Below are positions 42,488-50,656 of a DNA stretch of 64,000 bases, in pieces (position 1 is the stretch's first letter; the number at the start of each line of letters is the position of its first letter). The stretch covers positions 1-64,000 of the forward strand of contig NZ_CAOJCN010000015.1 of NCBI RefSeq assembly GCF_948329515.1. Reading direction: 5' to 3'. Source of the DNA: Cohnella rhizoplanae (GTDB taxonomy: Bacteria; Bacillota; Bacilli; Paenibacillales; Paenibacillaceae). Position numbers and translations under genes: made by a program. The notes under the pieces were generated by a model. That model saw only the letters and a list, made by a program, of their open reading frames with translations. It was not told the DNA's origin and made no database searches.

Positions 42488-43576
42488 ATGAAAACAAAAT
42501 TATTCGTCGTGTACGGCGGCAGGTCCGTCGAACACGAGATCTCGCTCAAAACGGCCCGCACCGTCCTAAGCGCCGTAGATGAATCCAAGTTTGAGCTGTA
42601 CCCGATCTATATCGCGCGGGATGGCCGCTGGTGCGCGCCCGATGCACAGGACATCTCAGGGACCGATGCGCGGCGGCTGATCGCGGAGCCCCGGCACGAG
42701 GATGCCGCCGCCTCGATCGGCGACGTCCTGCTCCATCAGCTGTCGCTGCCCGGCAAAAAAGTCGTCCTGCCTCTCATCCACGGCTCCTACGGCGAGGACG
42801 GCACGCTCCAGGGGCTGCTGGAGATGCTGAACGTGCCGTACGTCGGCAACGGCGTGCTGTCCGCCGCCCTTGCGCTGGACAAGGCCATGTCCAAGGAGGT
42901 GCTGGCGCAGGCCGGCATCCGGCAGGTGGAGCATCGGGTCGTCCGGCGCGAGCAATGGCTGGCGGACGAGCCCGGCTGTCTCGGCACGCTGGAGGACGAG
43001 ATCGGATATCCCTGCTACGTCAAGCCCGCATCGCTGGGCTCGAGCATCGGCATCAGCCGCTGCGAGGACCGGAGCGGGCTGCTCTCCGGCATCGCGGACG
43101 CGCTGCAGTACGACGCCAAGCTTGTCGTAGAGCGGGAGCTTCCCGGCAGGGAGATTCAGGTGGCGGTGATGGGCAACGAGGCGCCGGTCGCCTCGCTGCC
43201 GGGCGAGTTCATCCACGACAACCGCTTTTTCGACTTCGCTTCTAAATATTCGGATCCGCGTCTGCGCATGTCGATTCCGGCCGAGATCGGCGAAGACCTG
43301 ACCGTAAAGATCCGCGCGCTTGCGCTGCGGGCTTACCGGGCGCTCGGCTGCGAAGGACTCGCCCGCGTCGACTTTTTCCTGGACCGCGACGGGCTGCTGT
43401 ATCTGAACGAGATCAACGCGCTGCCCGGCTTCACGTCCGCCAGCATGTACCCGGTCATGTGGGAGCGGACGGACGGCACGACGTACGCGGCGCTGATCGA
43501 GAAGCTGATCGGTTACGCCTTCGACCGCCACGCCGCCAAGCAGTCGATTCGCTACGAGAGGCAAGCCACATGCTGA
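42488..43576 (+). CDS. ddl: D-alanine--D-alanine ligase family (van-cluster ligase)
   Basis: 362 residues. ATP-grasp ligase joining two D-amino acids for the peptidoglycan stem. Visible features: EHEIS (catalytic Glu of the first domain), HGSYGEDGTLQGLLEM, VKPASLGSSIGIS, the omega-loop FFDFASKYSD, and the metal-binding LNEINALPGFTSASMYP. The Lys-Tyr of the omega loop and the Met in SMYP fit a D-Ala-D-Ala enzyme; D-Lac ligases usually have KF, and D-Ser ligases such as VanG/VanC, as I recall, have Arg in place of that Met. GGGAGG lies 8 nt ahead of the ATG. First gene of a four-gene overlapping operon; overlaps the racemase by 7 bp. Confidence 0.9.
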   Translation: MKTKLFVVYGGRSVEHEISLKTARTVLSAVDESKFELYPIYIARDGRWCAPDAQDISGTDARRLIAEPRHEDAAASIGDVLLHQLSLPGKKVVLPLIHGSYGEDGTLQGLLEMLNVPYVGNGVLSAALALDKAMSKEVLAQAGIRQVEHRVVRREQWLADEPGCLGTLEDEIGYPCYVKPASLGSSIGISRCEDRSGLLSGIADALQYDAKLVVERELPGREIQVAVMGNEAPVASLPGEFIHDNRFFDFASKYSDPRLRMSIPAEIGEDLTVKIRALALRAYRALGCEGLARVDFFLDRDGLLYLNEINALPGFTSASMYPVMWERTDGTTYAALIEKLIGYAFDRHAAKQSIRYERQATC

Positions 43577-44751
43577 GGGAGACGTGGGCGGAGATCGATC
43601 CGGGCCGCATCGTAGACAACTTGCGCGCCATCCGCGGCACGCTGCCTGCGGGGGTCAAACTGATGGCCGTCGTCAAGGCGAACGGCTACGGCCACGGCGA
43701 CCTGGAGGCCGCCGAAGCCGCAAGGCAGGCGGGGGCGGATTACTTGGCCGTTGCCTTTCTGGAGGAGGCGCTGCGGCTGCGGGCGGGTGGCGTGACGCTC
43801 CCGATCCTGATCCTGACGCCGATCCGTCCGGATCAGGCCGAACTGGCGGCGTCGCAAGAGCTGACGCTGACGGTGACGGACGCGGCTTGGTTCAGGGAGC
43901 TGCGCAAAGGCCGGCCTGCGCCGGCCCCGGGCGGCCGCAAGCTCCGCGTCCACGTCAAGGCCGATACGGGACTCGGACGGATCGGCTTCCGGACCGAGGC
44001 GGAGTGGGACGCGCTCGTCCCGTGGCTCGCCGCCCCGGATATCGACGTCGACGGCTTCTATACGCACTTCGCGACGGCAGGACAGGCGGATACGGCCTAT
44101 CTGGAGCGCCAGGCCTGCCGGTTCGCGGAGCTGATGGAGCGATGCAAAGCAAGCGGGATCGCCGTCCGGCACTATCACTGCGCCGGCAGCGCGGCGGCGC
44201 TCAGGTTCCCCGGCCTGGCGCTGGATATGGTGCGGATCGGGGCGGCCATGTACGGCTATTATCCTCCGCAGCTGACGCCGCCCGTACAGCTGAAGCCGGC
44301 CCTGAGCCTGCACAGCACGCTCATGCAGGTCAAGCGCGTGCGGCGGGGCGAGTATCTCGGGTACGACAATGCCTACCGGTCCGACGCGGACGAATGGATC
44401 GGCACCGTCCCGATCGGCTACGCGGACGGATGGTCGCAGCGGATGCGCGGCGCAGACGTCCTCGTCCGCGGGAGACGCGCCCAGGTCGTCGGCAAGATCT
44501 CCATGGACCAGCTCATGATCCGTCTGCCGGGACCTTGCGCGCCGGGAGACCGCGTCACGCTGATCGGCCGCCAGGGCGGCGAGCGCATCACGTTCGCGGA
44601 GCTGGCCGTTCACATCGATGGCGCGGCGCAGGAGATCTCGACTGCGCTGACGGACCGCGTCCACAGAATCTGCGCAAACGAAAAGGAGGTTCAATGTCCA
44701 TGGAGCAGCCCCTATTTTCAACCGCATCGGCGGGAGGCGACCGTGATCTGA
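43570..44751 (+). CDS. alr: Alanine racemase family (VanT racemase-like)
   Basis: 393 residues. PLP-dependent fold-type III racemase making D-Ala (or D-Ser in VanT). The PLP lysine is K36 in VVKANGYGHG; the opposite catalytic tyrosine is expected in EYLGYDNAYRSD; GTVPIGYADGW and ISMDQLMIRLPG are family blocks. It lacks a membrane domain. Start ATG 43570 overlaps the ligase end by 7 bp, and its own last 58 bp overlap the peptidase start, showing tight coupling. In VanT enzymes this domain is fused to a membrane acyltransferase; here that module seems to be the separate gene two places on. Confidence 0.92.
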   Translation: MLRETWAEIDPGRIVDNLRAIRGTLPAGVKLMAVVKANGYGHGDLEAAEAARQAGADYLAVAFLEEALRLRAGGVTLPILILTPIRPDQAELAASQELTLTVTDAAWFRELRKGRPAPAPGGRKLRVHVKADTGLGRIGFRTEAEWDALVPWLAAPDIDVDGFYTHFATAGQADTAYLERQACRFAELMERCKASGIAVRHYHCAGSAAALRFPGLALDMVRIGAAMYGYYPPQLTPPVQLKPALSLHSTLMQVKRVRRGEYLGYDNAYRSDADEWIGTVPIGYADGWSQRMRGADVLVRGRRAQVVGKISMDQLMIRLPGPCAPGDRVTLIGRQGGERITFAELAVHIDGAAQEISTALTDRVHRICANEKEVQCPWSSPYFQPHRREATVI

Positions 44752-45557
44752 CGGATCGGATCATACGGATCGACGGCTCCGCCGTCTACGAAGGGCATCT
44801 GGTTCTCGTCAACCGGAATCATCCGGTCCGCGAGCCCGTGTCCGGGGATCGGCTGTCCGATCTGGACGCTTATCCGTCGCTGCGCGCGCTAGCGCCGGGC
44901 ATGCGCCTGGAAAAGACGGCGCTCGCCCGTCTGGACGGCCTGATCGCGGCCTGCCGCGGCTCGGCGGACATCGTGGCGGTCAGCGGGTATCGGACGGTTG
45001 CCGAGCAGACCGGGATCTACGAGTCGTCTCTCCGGGACAACGGCCCGCAGTACACGGCCGCGTATGTAGCCTGGCCCGGCTGCAGCGAGCATCAGACCGG
45101 ACTTGCCATCGACGTCGGACTGGCAGGCGGCGGAGAGCTCGACTTCATCGCGCCGGACTTCCCGGACAGCGGCGTCTGCCTGGCCTTCAAGCGGCTCGCG
45201 GCCCGGTTCGGCTTCGTCCAGCGGTACCAAGCGGGCCAAGAAGCCGTCACAGGCATCGCCTGCGAGCCCTGGCATTTCCGCTACGTCGGCCATCCGCATG
45301 CCGAGATCATGGAGCGGGAGGACCTGTGTCTTGAGCAATACATCGAACGGCTGCGCCGCTATTCGTTCGGCGGGGAGCGGCTCGCGTGGGAGGACGAACG
45401 CCAGCGAGTCGAGATTTATTACGTGCCCGCAGGCGAGGACGACTATACGGACGTACCCATTCCGGCGTGCGATTATTATCGGCTGTCCGGAGACAATGCG
45501 GGCGGCCTGATCGTGACGGCTTCGAGCGGCAAAAGGCGGCGATCCCTTGTCCGCTAA
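44694..45557 (+). CDS. VanXY/VanY-type D,D-peptidase (M15B)
   Basis: 287 residues, no signal peptide, so probably cytoplasmic like VanX and VanXY. Zinc site: SEHQTGLAIDVG (H133, D140) and EPWHFRYVG (catalytic E191, H194); R100 of VSGYRT is the conserved Arg. Blocks such as EQTGIYESSL, DFIAPDFP and GFVQRYQAG.EAVTGI.CEPWHF resemble VanXY proteins, which remove D-Ala-D-Ala dipeptide and terminal D-Ala. A C-terminal extension of about 75 residues (IEIYYVPAGEDDY-like) is beyond the M15 core. The ATG at 44694 has AAGGAGG four bases upstream; the ATG at 44700 is better spaced. Overlaps both neighbours. Confidence 0.85.
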   Translation: MSMEQPLFSTASAGGDRDLTDRIIRIDGSAVYEGHLVLVNRNHPVREPVSGDRLSDLDAYPSLRALAPGMRLEKTALARLDGLIAACRGSADIVAVSGYRTVAEQTGIYESSLRDNGPQYTAAYVAWPGCSEHQTGLAIDVGLAGGGELDFIAPDFPDSGVCLAFKRLAARFGFVQRYQAGQEAVTGIACEPWHFRYVGHPHAEIMEREDLCLEQYIERLRRYSFGGERLAWEDERQRVEIYYVPAGEDDYTDVPIPACDYYRLSGDNAGGLIVTASSGKRRRSLVR

Positions 45558-46620
45558 AACCGATTACAGCGGCCTATCCTGGCTGAAGTTCGCCGCCGCC
45601 CTGCTCGTCGTCGCCAATCATACGGGGCCGCTCGCTTCCTTCAGCCCGCTGGCCGACTTCCTGGTCGGCGGCGCGCTGACCCGGATCGCCGTGCCGATCT
45701 TCTTCATGACCTCCGGTTTCTTTTACTTCCGCAAGCTTACGGGCGATCCGGCCTCCGACCGGCTCCGCCTGCGCCGCTACCTCGGCAGCATCGCCAAGCT
45801 GTACGCGATCGCCATCCTGCTGTACCTCCCGCTCAATCTGTACAACGGCTATTTCTCCGCTTCGTTCGGCTGGCCTTCCCTGCTGCGGGACCTCGCGTTC
45901 GACGGCACCTTCTACCACCTCTGGTACCTGCCCGCGCTCATGATCGGCATCGCGATGCTTCACGTCATGTACCGGACGATGAAGCCCGCGGCGGTCATGG
46001 CCGTCGCCTGCGGGCTCTACCTCGTCGGATTGTTCGGCGACAGCTACTATGGCTTCATCGCGGGCAGCGACGTCCTAACCGGCGGGTACGACGTCCTGTT
46101 CCATGCGTTCGACTACACGCGCAACGGGTTGTTCTTCGCGCCGGTCTATCTGGCGCTCGGCGCCTCCGTCGCCAGAAAGCCGCAGGCGGCGAGCCGCCCG
46201 TACGCGCATGCGGCCTTATTCCTCGCGTCGCTCGCCGCGATGCTCGCGGAGGCGCTCTGGCTGCGCGCGGGCGAGATGCCGCGCCACGACAGCATGTACG
46301 TCTTGGCGGTGCCTGCCGCCTATTTCTTGTTCCTCTGGGCGCTCCCGTACAAGGGCCCGGCGAACCGGGGACTCCGGGAGGGCCGCGCGTGGATCTACAT
46401 CCTGCATCCGCTCGCGATCGTGCTCGTGCGGGGCGCGGCCAAGGCGACGGGCCTGCAGCCGTGGCTGATCGGCAACAGCCTCATTCATTTTGCCGCCGTC
46501 TGCGGCCTGTCCGTCGCATTGGCGGCTATCGCTGTCCGTCTCCCTTCCCTTGGGACAATCTTGTCCGCCTTGCGTCCGAACGCCAAAAGCGCCGGATCGG
46601 CATCGACCCGGCGTTCTTAA
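45547..46620 (+). CDS. Membrane acyltransferase-3 protein, VanT N-terminal-domain-like
   Basis: 357 residues with about ten helices. The N-terminus GLSWLKFAAALLVVANHTGPL carries the family's catalytic-type histidine (H25 region), followed by RIAVPIFFMTSGFFYFRK and LWYLPALMIGIAML, the same order as in the membrane half of VanT serine racemases and other acyltransferase-3 proteins. It may transport or modify D-amino acid or acylate wall material. The start is the TTG at 45547, overlapping the peptidase stop by 11 bp. Its 3' end overlaps the VanS-like gene by 4 bp. Family is secure; the VanT relationship is inferred from operon context. Confidence 0.85.
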   Translation: MSAKTDYSGLSWLKFAAALLVVANHTGPLASFSPLADFLVGGALTRIAVPIFFMTSGFFYFRKLTGDPASDRLRLRRYLGSIAKLYAIAILLYLPLNLYNGYFSASFGWPSLLRDLAFDGTFYHLWYLPALMIGIAMLHVMYRTMKPAAVMAVACGLYLVGLFGDSYYGFIAGSDVLTGGYDVLFHAFDYTRNGLFFAPVYLALGASVARKPQAASRPYAHAALFLASLAAMLAEALWLRAGEMPRHDSMYVLAVPAAYFLFLWALPYKGPANRGLREGRAWIYILHPLAIVLVRGAAKATGLQPWLIGNSLIHFAAVCGLSVALAAIAVRLPSLGTILSALRPNAKSAGSASTRRS

Positions 46621-47711
46621 TCATGCACCGATCTCCTCAGCGGCAGCCGCACCTCGAACGAAGTGCCCGTCTCGCCGCTGGATGCGGAGATCGCGCCGCC
46701 GTGCAGCTCGACGATATTCTTGGCGATGGCCAGGCCGAGGCCGGATCCGCCAGTATGCCGCGAGCGCGACTGCTCCACCCGATAGAAGCGCTCGAAGAGC
46801 AGCGGGATCGACGCGGCCGGCAGCGGCTCTCCATAGTTCACGATCTCGGCTACGGCCTCCGCGCCTTCGCGCCGCGCCCTGATCTCGACCCGGCCGCCGT
46901 CTTTCCCATAGCGGATCGCGTTGTCGATGAGATTTTCGAATACCCGCACCAGCTTGTCCCCGTCCGCCGCTACGGCCAGCTCCCTCTCCGCGAACATCGT
47001 CACGCCCTCGATGCCCGCCTGCTCGAACTGCAGCCTGAATTGAACGGCCAGCTGTCCCAGCATCTCGACCAGGTTAAGCGGAGAGAGCCGCAGCTGCAGC
47101 CCGCCGCTCGTACGGGTATATTCGAACAGGTCGTTGATTAGCACCTGCAGCCGAAGCGCCTTGTCGTAGGCGATGCCGGTATAATGGCGCAGCTCGACCT
47201 CGTCGCGATAGCGGTCCTGCTCGATCAGGCCGAGATAGCCGACGATCGAGGTCAGCGGGGTGCGGAGGTCGTGGGAGACATTCGTGACGAGCTCCGTCTT
47301 GGCCCGCTCCGTCCGCCTTTCTTCCTCGATGGAGCGCTTTAACTGCTCGCTCATGCGATTGATCCGGTCCGCCAGCACGCCGAGCTCGTCTCCCGTCCGG
47401 ACGGGGATGCGGCTGTCGAATTTTCCTTCGGCGATCTCGCCCACCCCTTGCGTAATCCGCAGCAGATAACGGATGGTGCCATGGCTGAAGACGAACAAAT
47501 AGACGATAAATAGCGCGAGAATCGCCAACGCGAGCGTGATCGACCTGCCAAAGCGTTCGTAAAACCACCATACCAGCGCATTCAAGATCGTAATATCGAA
47601 TTGGACGGCAAGGACGTACAGCAGCGCTGCAGTACATCCCGCGAACCCGAGACTGAGCGCGATGAGGATCAGCAGCTTGAAGCGCAGGCCGAACAGCGGA
47701 TTAGGGTTCAA
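46617..47711 (-). CDS. VanS-like sensor histidine kinase
   Basis: 364 residues. Two membrane helices (about 12-35 and 57-76) flank a very short external loop of about 20 residues, as in VanS of vanB/vanG types more than in large-sensor kinases. HAMP at about 78-130, phospho-acceptor histidine in LVTNVSHDLRTPLTSIVGYL, N box LVRVFENLIDNAIRY, and G boxes HTGGSGLGLAIAKNIVEL. It should phosphorylate the VanR-like partner. The TTG at 47711 overlaps the end of that gene by 11 bp and has AGTAGG upstream. The gene runs convergent to the ligase operon. Confidence 0.88.
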   Translation of the reverse strand: MNPNPLFGLRFKLLILIALSLGFAGCTAALLYVLAVQFDITILNALVWWFYERFGRSITLALAILALFIVYLFVFSHGTIRYLLRITQGVGEIAEGKFDSRIPVRTGDELGVLADRINRMSEQLKRSIEEERRTERAKTELVTNVSHDLRTPLTSIVGYLGLIEQDRYRDEVELRHYTGIAYDKALRLQVLINDLFEYTRTSGGLQLRLSPLNLVEMLGQLAVQFRLQFEQAGIEGVTMFAERELAVAADGDKLVRVFENLIDNAIRYGKDGGRVEIRARREGAEAVAEIVNYGEPLPAASIPLLFERFYRVEQSRSRHTGGSGLGLAIAKNIVELHGGAISASSGETGTSFEVRLPLRRSVHD

Positions 47712-48402
47712 TTTTATAACCTACTCCCCACACCGTCTGAATCGGCTTGGCGCCGTCCAGCGCGTGCTCGAGCTTGTCGCGCAGGTTGCTGATATGCACC
47801 ATGACGGTATTGTTGGATTCCAGGAACTTGTCCTTCCAGACCGCCTCGAAGATCGCCTCGGCGCTGAATACTTGCCCCGGGCGGCTCGCCAGCAGATGCA
47901 GAATATCGAATTCCGTCGAGGTCAGGTTGATATGCTTATCCTCGGCCATGACGGTGTGCGTCTTCTTGTTGATCCGGAGCGACTGAATCTGAATCTCGTC
48001 CTCCTCGCGGCCCGTCCGCAGCCGGGCGTTCAGCCCGTAGGAGCGGCGGAGCAGCGACTTGACGCGGGCGACGAGCTCCAGCGGATTGAACGGCTTGACC
48101 ATATAATCGTCCGCCCCGGTCATCAGCCCCATGATCTTGTCCATGTCCTCGGCCTTAGCGCTGAGCATCAGGATCGGCACCGCGTCGTCGGCGCGCACCG
48201 CGCGGCACACCTCGAGCCCGTCCATCTCGGGCATCATCACGTCGAGGATGACGAGCTGGACCGATTCCGCCCGGATCAGCGACAGGGCCTCGCGGCCGTC
48301 CGCCGCCTTCAGCACGCGATAGCCCTCGTTCAGCAGATAGATGGCGATCAGGTCCGCGATCTCCCGGTCGTCGTCCGCGATCAGGATTTGAGCGGCGTTC
48401 AT
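47701..48402 (-). CDS. VanR-like OmpR-family response regulator
   Basis: 233 residues. Receiver domain (1-115) with ILIADDDREIADL, phospho-acceptor Asp in VILDVMMPEMDG and the conserved Lys in YMVKPFNPLEL; the string GADDYMVKPFNPLELVARVKSLLRR is very close to VanR proteins. The C-terminal winged helix ends TVWGVGYKIEP. It is likely to control the convergent ligase-racemase-peptidase operon through the repeats near 42391. It precedes the kinase gene with an 11-bp overlap. Close paralogues exist in bacilli that regulate other envelope genes, so the name is tentative. Confidence 0.88.
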   Translation of the reverse strand: MNAAQILIADDDREIADLIAIYLLNEGYRVLKAADGREALSLIRAESVQLVILDVMMPEMDGLEVCRAVRADDAVPILMLSAKAEDMDKIMGLMTGADDYMVKPFNPLELVARVKSLLRRSYGLNARLRTGREEDEIQIQSLRINKKTHTVMAEDKHINLTSTEFDILHLLASRPGQVFSAEAIFEAVWKDKFLESNNTVMVHISNLRDKLEHALDGAKPIQTVWGVGYKIEP

Positions 48403-48500
48403 CTAGGGTTCCCCTTTCTGCCGTGGTTTTCTTTTTAGTATAAAAAGGCGTCGTCGCTCAAGCTTGTGATAAAGATGAAGGATTTATAAAGTTTCTCTAA

Positions 48501-48541
48501 ATAAAAGAACCGTTAAGGCAGCTGAAGATCTGCTTAACGGT
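48501..48541 (-). terminator. Terminator of msrAB
   Basis: On the minus strand ACCGTTAAG-CAG / CTG-CCTTAACGGT stem followed by TCTTTTATTT, about 23 nt after the msrAB stop codon. Confidence 0.8.
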
Positions 48542-48563
48542 CCCTTGCTGGCCGGAAGGCGGA

Positions 48564-49529
48564 TCACGCCTGGCCGAACAAGCTCTTGTACCGCCCGTAA
48601 CCCTCGCGCTCCAGGTCCTCGACGGGGATGAAGCGCAACGCGGCGGAGTTGATGCAGTACCGCAGGCCGCCGAGCTCGCGAGGCCCGTCGTTGAAGATGT
48701 GGCCAAGATGCGAGTCCGCCTCGCGGCTGCGCACTTCCGTGCGGATCATGCCGTGCGTGAGATCCTCTTCCTCGCGGACGCCGCCCGGCTCGAGCGGCTT
48801 CGCGAAGCTCGGCCAGCCGCAGCCCGAGTCGAACTTATCCTTGGAGCTGAACAGCGGCGCGCCGGACACGATGTCCACGTACAGCCCTTCCTGGTGATTG
48901 TCCCAGAATTCGTTACGGAACGGATGCTCCGTCGCGTTGTTCTGCGTCACCTCGAATTGCAGCGGCGTCAGGCGCGCCCGCAGCGCTTCCTTGTCCTTGT
49001 CGGTATTCCAGTGCCGCTTAATGTAGGCATCCCGGCCGGAGCCCTTGCGGTACATTTTATACCGGAGCGGATTTTTCTTGTGATAGTCTTGATGGTAGTC
49101 CTCGGCCGGGTAAAATTCGGAAGCCGCCTCGATCGTCACGGCGATCGGCTTGTCGAAGCGTCCGCTGGCGTCCAGCTCGGCCCTGGTCTCCTCGGCCGCC
49201 TGCCGCTGCTCCTCGTCATGGTAGAAGATGACCGGCCGGTACGATTCGCCCCGGTCGAAGAATTGCCCGCCGCCGTCCGTCGGATCGACCGACTGCCAGT
49301 AGATGCCGAGCAGCTTGCGGTACGGGAAGAGCTCCGGATCGTACGTGATCTGCACGGCCTCCTGATGCCCCGTCGTCTCCGAGCACACCTGCTCGTAGGT
49401 CGGGTTGGGCACATGTCCGCCCGTGTAGCCCGATACGATCCCGTGGATGCCGGGCAGTTCGTCGAACGGCGTCACCATGCACCAGAAGCAGCCTCCGGCA
49501 AACGTCGCTTTCTTGAAGTTGTCGCTCAT
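48564..49529 (-). CDS. msrAB: Methionine sulfoxide reductase MsrA-MsrB fusion
   Basis: 321 residues. It repairs both S- and R-epimers of methionine sulfoxide in oxidised proteins. MsrA domain (about 5-160) with the catalytic cysteine in GGCFWC and the GYTGG..PNPTYEQVCSETTGHQEAV block; MsrB domain (about 175-310) with SGCGWPSFAKPL and the catalytic cysteine in LRYCINSAALRF. The CxxC pairs that bind structural zinc in some MsrB proteins are absent, as in other fused forms. The ATG at 49529 has AAGGAG upstream. It follows potD by 53 nt and may share its transcript. Confidence 0.95.
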   Translation of the reverse strand: MSDNFKKATFAGGCFWCMVTPFDELPGIHGIVSGYTGGHVPNPTYEQVCSETTGHQEAVQITYDPELFPYRKLLGIYWQSVDPTDGGGQFFDRGESYRPVIFYHDEEQRQAAEETRAELDASGRFDKPIAVTIEAASEFYPAEDYHQDYHKKNPLRYKMYRKGSGRDAYIKRHWNTDKDKEALRARLTPLQFEVTQNNATEHPFRNEFWDNHQEGLYVDIVSGAPLFSSKDKFDSGCGWPSFAKPLEPGGVREEEDLTHGMIRTEVRSREADSHLGHIFNDGPRELGGLRYCINSAALRFIPVEDLEREGYGRYKSLFGQA

Positions 49530-49582
49530 ATCGATATCCGCTCCTTCGGCGTGAGATTCGCGTTTTCTTTATACCCGATTGT

Positions 49583-50656
49583 TTACTTTTTGTGCATTTT
49601 GAATTCCAGGAACAGCTCGTTGTAGTGGGCGAGCATCCGCTTCCCCAGATTATCGTATACTTCGAGCTTGTCCGTCAACGCGGACGCCGGATAGAACCGC
49701 TCGTCTTCGGCGATCTCGGCCGGCAGGACCGGGATCGCCTTGGCGTTCGGCGTCGCGTACCCGACGTACTCGGCGTTCTGCGCGGCGTTGTCCGGATCGA
49801 GCATGAAGTTCATGAACTGCAGCGCGCCGTCCAGGTTGCGGGCCGTCTTGGGGATGACCATGTTGTCGAACCACAGGTTCGAGCCATCCTTCGGAATGAC
49901 GTAATCGAGCTTGTCGTTCTCGTCCATGATCTCCGAGGCGTCGCCGGACCAGACGAGCCCGACCGCCGCCTCTTCGCCCGCCAGCAGCATCTTGATCTCG
50001 TCCCCGACGAGCGCCTTTACGTTGGGAGTCAGCTTCTTGAGCTTGGCGAGCGCCTCCTGCAGATGCGTCCCGTCGGTGTCGTTGAGCGAATAGCCGAGGC
50101 TGTTGAGTCCCATCCCGATGACCTCGCGCGCGCTGTCGACGAGCAGGATGTTGTTGCGCAGCGACGGATCCCACAGATCGTCCCAGCTGTCGAACGTCAG
50201 GTCCCCGACCAGCTCGGGATTGTAGACGATGCCTACGGTTCCCCAGAAGTAGGGGATCGAGTATACGTTGCCCGGATCGAACGACTGATCGAGGAAACGG
50301 GCATCGATATTGGCCAGATTCGGCAGCTTGGCATGGTCGATCGGCAGCAGCAGGTTGTCCTCGCGCATTTTGCCGATGGCGTAGTCGGACGGGACGGCGA
50401 TATCGAACGTCGTGCCGCCCTGCTCGATCTTGGTCATCATCGCCTCGTTTGAGTCGAACGTCTGGTAGATGACCTTGATGCCCGTCTCCTCCTTGAACTT
50501 GTCCAGCAGCTCGGGATCGATATAGTCGCCCCAGTTGTAGACCGTGAGCGTATCCGCGCCCGAGTAGCCCTGCGAGGAATTGAGCCGGTTGATGGCGACC
50601 AGCAGGCCGCCGGCGATGACGAGTACGGCGATGAAGGTCCGGATCAGGCTGTTCAT
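49583..50656 (-). CDS. potD: Spermidine/putrescine-binding protein
   Basis: 357 residues. An N-terminal membrane anchor (FIAVLVIAGGLLVAINRL) rather than a lipobox tethers it; no cysteine is near. The body begins TLTVYNWGDYIDPELLDKFKEETGIKVIYQTFDSNEAMMTKIEQG, the classic PotD start, and includes DIAVPSDYAIGKM, PYFWGTVGIVYNPELV and AGEEAAVGLVWSGDAS. It binds extracellular polyamine for the PotBC channel. The ATG at 50656 overlaps the potC stop by 4 bp. Last gene of potABCD. The frame is open far upstream but that part lies inside potC. Confidence 0.93.
   Translation of the reverse strand: MNSLIRTFIAVLVIAGGLLVAINRLNSSQGYSGADTLTVYNWGDYIDPELLDKFKEETGIKVIYQTFDSNEAMMTKIEQGGTTFDIAVPSDYAIGKMREDNLLLPIDHAKLPNLANIDARFLDQSFDPGNVYSIPYFWGTVGIVYNPELVGDLTFDSWDDLWDPSLRNNILLVDSAREVIGMGLNSLGYSLNDTDGTHLQEALAKLKKLTPNVKALVGDEIKMLLAGEEAAVGLVWSGDASEIMDENDKLDYVIPKDGSNLWFDNMVIPKTARNLDGALQFMNFMLDPDNAAQNAEYVGYATPNAKAIPVLPAEIAEDERFYPASALTDKLEVYDNLGKRMLAHYNELFLEFKMHKK

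Noticed and set aside
42488..43576. D-Ala-D-Lac (VanA/VanB-type) ligase
   Set aside because: The omega loop has KY rather than KF, no VanH-type dehydrogenase is present, and the protein is Ddl-like throughout.
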